From contig JAKAFQ010000346.1 of NCBI GenBank assembly GCA_021817875.1, forward strand, positions 1 through 5,090: a stretch of 5,090 bases of DNA, read 5' to 3'. The notes under the pieces are model-generated. The model was not told the DNA's origin. It searched no databases and saw nothing but the letters and a program-made list of their open reading frames with translations. Below are positions 1 through 5,090 of the stretch, piece after piece; position 1 is the stretch's first letter, and the number at the start of each line of letters is the position of its first letter. Source of the stretch: Pseudomonadota bacterium. Its GTDB lineage: Bacteria; Pseudomonadota; Gammaproteobacteria; Steroidobacterales; Steroidobacteraceae. A program made the translations under genes and the position numbers.

Positions 1-1
1 T

Positions 2-1027
2 GGCGGGCAGCTGCAGCCGCTCGACCGGCTCGGACGACCATTGCGCGATCTGCGCATCTCGGTGATGGACCGATGCAATTTCCGCTGCCTGTACTGCATG
101 CCGAAGCACGCCTATCACGACGGCTACCGGTTCCTGGAGTCACAGAAGCGCCTGTCGTTCCCGGAGATCGTGCGTGTCTCCCGGCTGTTCGCCGGCCTCG
201 GGGTGCGCAAGCTGCGGCTCACCGGCGGCGAGCCGCTGCTGCGGGCCAATCTCGGCGACCTGATCGGCGATCTGTCTTCGATCACCGGCATCGAGGACAT
301 CGCGCTCACGACCAACGGTGTGCTGCTGAGCCAGCACGCGGCCGATCTGTATGCGAACGGCCTGCGGCGCGTGACCGTCAGCCTCGATTCGCTCGACGAG
401 CAGATATTCGAGCGCATGAATGGCGGGTTCGGTGCGCTCGAAGAGGTCATGGCGGGCATCGAAGCGGCGATCACCGCCGGGCTGACGCCGGTCAAGATCA
501 ACACGGTGGTCATCCGCGGCGTGAACGACCACAGCGTGCTCGACCTGCTGGAGCGGTTTCGCGGTCAGCCGGTGATCGTGCGGTTCGTCGAGTTCATGGA
601 CGTCGGCAACCGCAACGACTGGCGCCCCGAGATGGTCGTGCCGTCCCACGAGCTCGTTGCACGGGTGAACGCGCGCTGGCCGATCCGCCCGCTGTCCGAG
701 AACTACCATGGTGAGGTCGCCAGGCGCTGGTCGTTCGCCGACGGTGCCGGCGAGATCGGCTTCGTCTCATCCGTCTCGCAGCCGTTCTGCAGCGGTTGCA
801 ACCGCGCACGGCTGTCATCCGAAGGCAGGCTCTACACCTGCCTGTTCGCGACCGAAGGACTCGACCTGCGTGCCGCGCTGCGCGGCGGCATCGACGACAC
901 CGAGCTGCTGCGCATGATTCGCGAGGCCTGGACCGGCCGTGCGGACCGCTACAGCGAGCTGCGCGGACGGCTGCGCAGCAGCGAGCCGGAACACCGCAAG
1001 ATAGAGATGTACTACATCGGCGGCTGA
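2..1027 (+). CDS. moaA: GTP 3',8-cyclase MoaA (5'-partial)
   Basis: Radical-SAM enzyme for the first step of molybdenum cofactor synthesis. With MoaC it converts GTP to cyclic pyranopterin monophosphate in the cytoplasm. In the visible 341 residues, the N-terminal CxxxCxxC cluster is at Cys25, Cys29 and Cys32, in the context DRCNFRCLYCMP, and binds the SAM-cleaving [4Fe-4S]. The SAM-site motif GGEP is at 75-78. The C-terminal cluster CX2CX13C is at Cys263, Cys266 and Cys280, and binds the second [4Fe-4S] and GTP. The protein ends in the conserved Gly-Gly tail (MYYIGG). The first start-like codon in the window is TTG at 41, but the frame is open before it and encodes PLDRLGRP, matching the conserved stretch just before the first cluster in MoaA proteins, so the true start lies left of the window. 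Compared with the usual 325-345 residues, only a few to about twenty are missing. The reading frame is intact with all key residues. The downstream gene is convergent. Identification is very secure. Confidence 0.97.
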   Translation, partial: GGQLQPLDRLGRPLRDLRISVMDRCNFRCLYCMPKHAYHDGYRFLESQKRLSFPEIVRVSRLFAGLGVRKLRLTGGEPLLRANLGDLIGDLSSITGIEDIALTTNGVLLSQHAADLYANGLRRVTVSLDSLDEQIFERMNGGFGALEEVMAGIEAAITAGLTPVKINTVVIRGVNDHSVLDLLERFRGQPVIVRFVEFMDVGNRNDWRPEMVVPSHELVARVNARWPIRPLSENYHGEVARRWSFADGAGEIGFVSSVSQPFCSGCNRARLSSEGRLYTCLFATEGLDLRAALRGGIDDTELLRMIREAWTGRADRYSELRGRLRSSEPEHRKIEMYYIGG

Positions 1028-1326
1028 GCCCGGTCCGGCGGCCGCCCGGCGCTGCCAACGACCATTGGATCATCTCCAGGTCCGCGGAACGCGCGTTCCG
1101 CGGCCACGGCGCCGTCACTGCGGCTTTCGCCCGGTCGTCAGCAGGGCAGCCGACAGCGATCGCTCATCCGCCGACCCATCAGCCACAGCTCGACCCTCGA
1201 GCCTGCCCTGTCGAGCATTGCCCATGCCCGCGCGTCTCCCGGGCACGCCTGTCTGTCCGCCCGTGTCCCGGACACCCGTTACAGGAGCCGGACTGCACCG
1301 GCCATGCCGCCGGCCGCGACCGGATC
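1028..1326. other. Convergent intergenic region rich in inverted repeats
   Basis: This 299-base stretch separates the stop codons of moaA (plus) and the MFS gene (minus). No plausible gene lies in it; the open frames that cross it are low-complexity Arg/Pro/Ala-rich shadows. It holds a perfect 22-nt palindrome (1082-1103) and smaller dyads: ACGGCGCCGT at 1106-1115, AGCGATCGCT at 1155-1164, GCTCGA/TCGAGC around a 3-nt loop at 1188-1202, TGCCCG/CGGGCA around a 9-nt loop at 1225-1245, and GTGTCC/GGACAC at 1263-1275. None is followed by a T-run on either strand, so no classical intrinsic terminator is visible. Some of the short dyads are expected by chance in such GC-rich DNA. The likely role, inferred from position, is transcript ending for both genes. 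Confidence 0.6.
1082..1103. repeat. Perfect 22-nt palindrome, possible bidirectional terminator
   Basis: The 9-nt arms CCGCGGAAC and GTTCCGCGG flank GCGC, which is itself self-complementary, so the whole 22 bases form one perfect palindrome. As RNA it would give a 9-bp, very stable stem with a 4-nt loop. It starts 55 bases after the moaA stop and lies 224 bases beyond the MFS stop. It lacks a following T-tract in either direction, so it could be a Rho-assisted or RNA-stabilising 3' hairpin, a REP-like element or a protein-binding dyad. Only the palindrome itself is seen; the function is inference. Confidence 0.6.
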
Positions 1327-2526
1327 CTAGCCGGGATTCCCGAGAGTGACGCGCGTCCGCCGCGAAGCGCCGATGGTGCCGGCCAGCGTCGCCAGCAACG
1401 CAAGCAGCGGCGTCAGGATGCTGGCGAACGCCAGACCCGGCAGACCGAGCGCATCCAATGCCAGTCCCCCCAGACCGGGTCCGACCGCCGTTCCGATCAT
1501 GAAGAAAGCGGAACTCACGGAGACCAGCTTGCCGCTCGGATCGGACTTCAGAAGGAAAGACAGATAGAACGGCACGAGGACGAGCAGAAAGAACGGCAGG
1601 AATATGACGCCGATGATGAACGCGCTGGCGCCGGGAAGTGCCGTGATCAGTGCCGCGCACGCCAGCAGAGCGGTTATTCCCACCGACATCGCCAGCACCC
1701 CGGACGAACGCCTTCTCAACAGCCGTTCGGCGAGAATCGGTCCGGCCAGATTGACGAATGCGCCGGCCGAAAGCGCTTTTGAATAGGTCGCCAGCGAGAC
1801 ACCGGCCCGCGACGCTTCGGCGCCGATGAACGGCCATATGATGTTCATGGAAATGAACAACAGAGTCGGCGCAACGAGAAGCAGCACCCCTGCCGACTGC
1901 ATCCTGAATTTATGGTGTACCGAGCCGGCACCGCTTCGAACGGCGCCCGGCGCCAATTTCAGCAGCGAAATGAGCGCAACCGCGCCGGCGGCCGCGCAAA
2001 AAAAGAACGGCGCACCGCCCCCCCACGCGCTCAGCAGTCGTGGAGCCGCCGCAAAGAACACGACCGCACAACCCATCATCACGAAGAGCTGACCGGTAAA
2101 CACCCGGGTCGGGGCGCCGGAGACGGCAGCCCGTCCGTTTACCTCGGCAAGCAGGAACCCGTTGGCGATGCCGGCAATGATCAGCGCCAGCGTGAACACC
2201 CCGATCGAATGAGCGGTCGCGGTCAGCAGATTGAAGCCTATGCTGGCTGCCAGGCCGATCGCCAATGGCACGCGGCTGGTTCCGGGAGAGCCGAACGCCG
2301 CCGAAAGAATGGTCGCGACCGCAATGGCGCCCAGCTCAAAGGAACCGATCAGTCCGACATCGGAGGCCGCAACTCCATACCGGGTTGACGCGGCGCTGAC
2401 CCACACAGGAAGGTAGGTGGCGCTCATGAACCCGACCGCGTAGATGATCATGAGCGGAAATAGCCCAACGAGCGACGGTGAATCACCGCCGAGCGGGGCA
2501 TCCGTCGTGAGCTTGCTTGCAACCAT
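1327..2526 (-). CDS. MFS transporter, 12 transmembrane helices
   Basis: Inner-membrane major facilitator superfamily carrier of 399 residues, a usual length for the family. Hydrophobic segments fall at about 19-43, 54-78, 86-106, 108-128, 143-163 and 170-190. A polar, basic central loop follows at 191-210 (HHKFR), then segments at 211-232, 247-267, 276-296, 300-325, 333-357 and 363-385. This is the 6+6 MFS layout. The loop after helix 2, where MFS motif A usually sits, is degenerate (FGSPGTSR), so the subfamily and substrate cannot be named. I chose the ATG at 2526 because it leaves a short hydrophilic tail before helix 1; GGA and AGG lie 8 and 4 bases upstream (GGACAGGCGAC), a weak ribosome site. 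An in-frame ATG at 2652 has GGAG five bases upstream and would add 42 Arg-rich residues unlike an MFS N-terminus. The gene converges on moaA and runs the same way as the hydrolase and receptor genes. It may import or export a product of that pathway (inference). Confidence 0.88.
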   Translation of the reverse strand: MVASKLTTDAPLGGDSPSLVGLFPLMIIYAVGFMSATYLPVWVSAASTRYGVAASDVGLIGSFELGAIAVATILSAAFGSPGTSRVPLAIGLAASIGFNLLTATAHSIGVFTLALIIAGIANGFLLAEVNGRAAVSGAPTRVFTGQLFVMMGCAVVFFAAAPRLLSAWGGGAPFFFCAAAGAVALISLLKLAPGAVRSGAGSVHHKFRMQSAGVLLLVAPTLLFISMNIIWPFIGAEASRAGVSLATYSKALSAGAFVNLAGPILAERLLRRRSSGVLAMSVGITALLACAALITALPGASAFIIGVIFLPFFLLVLVPFYLSFLLKSDPSGKLVSVSSAFFMIGTAVGPGLGGLALDALGLPGLAFASILTPLLALLATLAGTIGASRRTRVTLGNPG

Positions 2527-2597
2527 GTCGCCTGTCCGATGTTCTGACGTCCGGAACGCTGGCCAAAGGACGCGCTTGAGCCCCGCCCATCGCGCCC

Positions 2598-2619
2598 CGA
2601 TGCGCTCTCGGGCGCATCG
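2598..2619 (-). repeat. 8-bp stem-loop upstream of the MFS start
   Basis: The arms CGATGCGC and GCGCATCG are perfectly complementary around a 6-nt loop. The hairpin lies 71 to 93 bases before the preferred MFS ATG, so it would sit in the 5' leader if transcription starts beyond it. If the upstream ATG at 2652 is the real start, it falls within the coding sequence. There is no T-run after it on the minus strand, so it is not a clear terminator. A regulatory role is only a possibility. Confidence 0.35.
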
Positions 2620-2966
2620 CAACGACGATGATGCCACTACACCGCCCGCCATGCCCGCTCCGAAGCAAGCTCGGCTCCATGCGCCTTATCGCACGCTCAC
2701 GCCGAACCATGTGGCATTCCGCGAACCAGGGCGCTCTTTGCCGGCAAGGTGGCGCCAGCGGCGAAGCGCAGCGGAAAGCTGCATCCCCCCATGGGTCCCG
2801 GCGCCCTGCACGGTCCCGCACATGCGGCCCCGATCCCGCCCGGCAACCCGCCGCGGCGTCCTGCTTCACATTGGGATCGAACGACCTCCGTCGACTGCGC
2901 TCGAAGCGCGGTGCAGCCCAGACCTCGGCCGGCGCACCCAGGTCGGGCGAACTGCCGCGGTTGCGT

Positions 2967-2989
2967 GCAGTCCCCTCCCAGCAGACTGC
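2967..2989 (-). repeat. Weak hairpin downstream of the hydrolase gene
   Basis: The six-base arms GCAGTC and GACTGC surround an 11-nt loop, 63 to 86 bases after the hydrolase stop codon. The position would suit a transcript-ending or 3'-stabilising structure, but the stem is short and no T-tract follows on the minus strand. Chance is a fair alternative. Confidence 0.2.
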
Positions 2990-3052
2990 TCTCTCGGCGC
3001 CGGCACGATCTGCCTCATTCGGACAGAGTCGCCCAAAGGCACCGTTGCTCCC

Positions 3053-4516
3053 TCAGAATGCCGGCACCGCTTCCGCCTGCGTGACGATGGCGCGCACCGT
3101 GTCCGCTGGGATCAAGCGACGTTCGCCATCCTCCCGCGCCGCTCGCTCCACATCCGCAACGTACGCCTGATGCGTGCCATACATCGACTTCATCTTCGTG
3201 GCGGCAAACGGCACTTCGTACCCGAGCAGCCAGCACTCCCCGGGCGCGATGCCATAGGTTGCAGCGGGAACCATCAAACCCGGCAGGCGCAGCCCGCCCA
3301 GCGCGTTTCCATTGTGATCCAGCTTCGGCCGCCCGTTCGGACCCGTCGCGATGAAAGGTGTCCTCGGCGGCACGACGCCCTCGTTCACCCAGCGATACAT
3401 GTCAAGAAATGCCCCGGCGAGCACATAATTGAGGGGTAACGTGTTGGGCATCGCGCCTCGCGGGAATCGTGCCTGACACCGCGCCATGGCGCCGCCCTTC
3501 GGCAATCCCGCAGCTTGCCGCAGCTTGATCGGTCGCGGTGGCGTGGCGTGCGGCAGCATGACCGGTGACTCGTTCGCATGCGATGCGCCCGCCACCTCGT
3601 ACAGCCTGTAGCGGTCGTTCGGCGCATCACTGTCCTCGCGGCGATTCTCGAGCCCTCCGTAGCTGTTGAAGTCGCTCTGCGTATTGACGCGGATCACCGG
3701 CACGTCGAGCGGTCTGACGTACATTGCGCTGGCGAACGGCAGATAGCCGCTGAAGATCGGCGCGCCGTTGCCCAGTCTCGCGCCATCGTGATAATAGTCC
3801 GCAAACGTCGCCGTCGCGACCCCGGTGTACGAATACCCAGTGAGAAACAGATTCCGCACCCGGTAGCCCGCCAGCGGACTGCGCGGCGAAGCGCTGCGGA
3901 TCAGCGCGCCCACCTGCGCGACCATTCCCCAGATCTGTGTCGGATCGACCGCATGCAGACTGCCGTATCGCGCCGGATCGGCCTGACGCAGGGCGCGAAA
4001 TGTCAGCGGATGCTGCACCACCACGTATGCATCGCCATGAGCGATGAAAAAGCCATTCAACATCCGCCAGACGATGGCGATTCCGCCCGCCGCGGGATGG
4101 GTGATCTCCATGACCACGTTGCCGCTGAATTTTGCCGGATCACTGGGCTCATACACGATGATTCGCGTGGTGTACGCCGCATTGCGCCGCATCAACTTCG
4201 GCACGTAGTCCGTCTGCCTGGCGAGCTGCCTGGTATTCACACTGGCGCTCATGCTCATGACGCGCGAGTCCGCCATGCTTACCGGCGCATAGACATTGGC
4301 GTAGCCGCTCACCAGATACTCGCTGGCGGAATAACCCAGGTTCGCGACCCCCCACACGCGGATGCCTTCCCTGACGGGACTGGGAAGCGGCCCCTTCAGC
4401 GTCGGCAGCGGAACGGCTCCGGCAAAGCAGGCCGGCGCGATCACGCCCCATAATATCAGGGCGCCCGACAGGATCGCGGAGCGCAGACCGTCGGGGCGTG
4501 AGCGCATACGAATCAT
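3053..4516 (-). CDS. Exported alpha/beta hydrolase (Abhydrolase_10-like)
   Basis: Secreted serine hydrolase of 487 residues with the length and layout of the 'alpha/beta hydrolase domain-containing protein' family (Abhydrolase_10). An N-terminal signal sequence is clear: Arg residues at 3-7 and 12, a hydrophobic core at about 14-29, and a likely cleavage after Ala32 (ACFA|GA). Cys30 makes a lipoprotein conceivable, but APAC is a poor lipobox. The nucleophile elbow is G-Y-S-Y-T-G at 227-232, with Ser229 as catalytic serine. The likely catalytic His313 is in GASHANE, and Asp282 in VNTQSD is a candidate acid. The substrate is probably an ester or similar bond; none can be named. The frame opens further upstream, with another ATG at 4531, but the ATG at 4516 is preferred because AAAGGA lies six bases before it. 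It starts 19 bases after the receptor gene's stop, so the two are very likely co-transcribed. The fold and export are secure; the substrate is unknown. Confidence 0.87.
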   Translation of the reverse strand: MIRMRSRPDGLRSAILSGALILWGVIAPACFAGAVPLPTLKGPLPSPVREGIRVWGVANLGYSASEYLVSGYANVYAPVSMADSRVMSMSASVNTRQLARQTDYVPKLMRRNAAYTTRIIVYEPSDPAKFSGNVVMEITHPAAGGIAIVWRMLNGFFIAHGDAYVVVQHPLTFRALRQADPARYGSLHAVDPTQIWGMVAQVGALIRSASPRSPLAGYRVRNLFLTGYSYTGVATATFADYYHDGARLGNGAPIFSGYLPFASAMYVRPLDVPVIRVNTQSDFNSYGGLENRREDSDAPNDRYRLYEVAGASHANESPVMLPHATPPRPIKLRQAAGLPKGGAMARCQARFPRGAMPNTLPLNYVLAGAFLDMYRWVNEGVVPPRTPFIATGPNGRPKLDHNGNALGGLRLPGLMVPAATYGIAPGECWLLGYEVPFAATKMKSMYGTHQAYVADVERAAREDGERRLIPADTVRAIVTQAEAVPAF

Positions 4517-4522
4517 GATCCG

Positions 4523-4528
4523 TCCTTT
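4523..4528 (-). promoter_or_regulatory. Ribosome binding site of the hydrolase gene
   Basis: On the minus strand this reads AAAGGA, six bases before the ATG at 4516. It is the best Shine-Dalgarno match near the possible starts and decides for this ATG over the one at 4531, which overlaps this purine run. It lies between the receptor stop (4536-4538) and the hydrolase start, consistent with translation of the second gene in a shared message. Confidence 0.7.
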
Positions 4529-4535
4529 CATGGAG

Positions 4536-5090
4536 CTAAAGCGCCTTCTGCACCTGAAGCGAAATGATCCGGCCGATCGGGTTCGCGACATTCGGGTCGA
4601 ATCCCCCGCCGCCGTTCGGACTGATCGGTATGTCGACATACGGCGGCTGCGTGTTGGCCAGGTTCAGGACGTGCAACGACAGGTGCAGCCGGTTCGCCCA
4701 ACGCGCATTCGGAAACTGAACTCCGAAGTGATACATGACACCGAGATCGAGAGTGGTATATGACCCAACGGATTGCGCCGGCGTCGCCTCGGTGTTTGTA
4801 TACGAATTCACGAAATTGACGAACAGCTGACCGTCCCACGGACCCTTGGCCCAGCCGACATTACCCCGCAGGCGCAGCGCCGGAGGAAAGCCGATGACGT
4901 TCCGCTCGTCGAAAGTCCGCCCGGTTGGCGTAAAGCGTACCGCATACTTGGTAAACCAACTGCCACTCAGACCCACGCTCCAGGTGCCCGTGCGTGCCGT
5001 CGGCAGGACATATTGCCCCTGCAGATCGAACCCGGCGGCGCGAGTCCGCCCCAGATTGAGCTCCGTGCCGTTGACGAATACGCTCGGATT
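4536..5090 (-). CDS. TonB-dependent outer-membrane receptor, C-terminal part
   Basis: The C-terminal 184 residues of a TonB-dependent receptor; the plug and most of the barrel lie beyond the right edge. The frame is open to position 5090. The visible part is a run of amphipathic beta strands separated by polar loops, for example around 19-30 (AGFDLQGQYVLP), 35-53, 71-96, 109-122 and 134-146, followed by the family's near-terminal NLxNxxPPY element at 143-151 (NLANTQPPY) and a final strand at 173-184. The N-P-x-G-R-like turn before the last strand (ANPIGRIISLQV) is typical of these receptors. Such proteins import bulky or scarce substrates across the outer membrane using TonB energy; the ligand cannot be told from this end. 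Oddly, the last residue is Leu (QKAL) and not the usual aromatic. The gene is followed after 19 bases by the exported hydrolase, suggesting coupled uptake and cleavage of one substrate. Confidence 0.92.
   Translation of the reverse strand, partial: NPSVFVNGTELNLGRTRAAGFDLQGQYVLPTARTGTWSVGLSGSWFTKYAVRFTPTGRTFDERNVIGFPPALRLRGNVGWAKGPWDGQLFVNFVNSYTNTEATPAQSVGSYTTLDLGVMYHFGVQFPNARWANRLHLSLHVLNLANTQPPYVDIPISPNGGGGFDPNVANPIGRIISLQVQKAL

Larger units (their letters stand above)
2527..3052. other. Long intergenic region without a supportable gene
   Basis: This 526-base gap lies between the hydrolase stop and the preferred MFS start, both on the minus strand. Open frames cross it on both strands, but their products are Arg/Pro/Ser-rich with no recognisable domain and run antisense into the flanking genes, as expected for GC-rich DNA. 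Hairpin-forming dyads are present: CGATGCGC/GCGCATCG at 2598-2619, a 7-bp stem (one G-T wobble) at 2895-2911, and GCAGTC/GACTGC around an 11-nt loop at 2967-2989. I see no convincing -35/-10 pair and no terminator with a T-run. The length suggests that the MFS gene may have its own promoter here, or that this is the worn remnant of a lost gene. Neither can be shown by eye. Confidence 0.5.

Noticed and set aside
41..43. TTG as the start codon of moaA
   Set aside because: The frame is open from base 2 and the preceding codons encode PLDRLGRP, a conserved MoaA N-terminal stretch, so the gene begins before the window.
796..1782. Long plus-strand open frame of 328 codons
   Set aside because: It overlaps the end of moaA in another frame and runs antisense through the MFS gene. 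Its product is Arg/Gln/Pro-rich with no domain, a typical GC-rich shadow.
2483..2869. 128-codon minus-strand open frame before the MFS gene
   Set aside because: It overlaps the MFS start in another frame, is Arg/Cys-rich and has no recognisable motif or good ribosome site.
2871..2890. GGGATCGAAC resembles a minus-strand tRNA T-arm
   Set aside because: The bases flanking the TTCGATC loop do not pair as a T-stem, and no anticodon or acceptor stem could be laid out around it.
2628..3170. 180-codon plus-strand open frame lying mostly in the gap
   Set aside because: No recognisable domain and a composition typical of noncoding GC-rich DNA. It ends inside the hydrolase gene on the opposite strand. 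I cannot exclude a gene remnant but cannot support one.
2444..3439. Long plus-strand open frame across the intergenic gap
   Set aside because: It is antisense to both the MFS start and the hydrolase C-terminus, and its translation is low-complexity and Arg-rich without any motif.
3578..4453. 291-codon plus-strand open frame
   Set aside because: It is wholly antisense to the hydrolase, whose frame has a signal peptide and catalytic motifs. This frame gives a His/Arg/Asp-rich product, as antisense frames often do.
4517..4639. Upstream extension of the hydrolase frame to 4639
   Set aside because: The extra 41 codons overlap the receptor C-terminus in another frame, put an Arg-rich stretch before the signal peptide, and ignore the good AAAGGA site before the ATG at 4516.
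1..5090. CRISPR arrays, insertion sequences, prophage or rRNA
   Set aside because: I saw no spaced direct repeats, transposase motifs, terminal inverted repeats around a gene, or rRNA-like stretches in the window.

Overview
The window looks like a high-GC proteobacterial chromosome, probably Gamma- or Betaproteobacteria. The evidence is strong G/C preference at third codon positions, a molybdenum-cofactor gene of proteobacterial type, and a TonB-dependent outer-membrane receptor, which requires a Gram-negative envelope. The exact genus cannot be read from this sequence.

Layout from left to right. (1) Positions 1-1027, plus strand: moaA (GTP 3',8-cyclase), nearly complete, with its first few codons lying before the window. 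(2) Positions 1028-1326: a GC-rich intergenic stretch between two convergent genes. It carries a perfect 22-nt palindrome and several smaller hairpins. (3) Positions 1327-2526, minus strand: a 12-helix major facilitator superfamily (MFS) transporter. (4) Positions 2527-3052: about 525 bases with no gene that I can support, containing a few modest hairpins. (5) Positions 3053-4516, minus strand: an exported alpha/beta-hydrolase of the 'alpha/beta hydrolase domain-containing' (Abhydrolase_10-like) type. (6) Positions 4536-5090, minus strand: the C-terminal 184 residues of a TonB-dependent receptor that continues past the right edge.

The receptor and hydrolase are 19 bases apart in the same direction and almost certainly form one transcript. 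The MFS gene follows in the same direction after a long gap, so its membership of that operon is uncertain. Read together, the three minus-strand genes suggest a nutrient acquisition route: the receptor brings a bulky substrate across the outer membrane, the secreted hydrolase cleaves an ester or similar bond, and the MFS protein moves a product or the substrate across the inner membrane. The substrate is unknown. moaA is a housekeeping cofactor gene on the opposite strand and is not evidently related to that locus.

I found no RNA gene, CRISPR array, insertion sequence or prophage element. The most notable items are the receptor-hydrolase-transporter grouping, the 22-nt palindrome between the convergent genes, the unusual non-aromatic C-terminus of the receptor, and the long gene-free gap ahead of the MFS gene.
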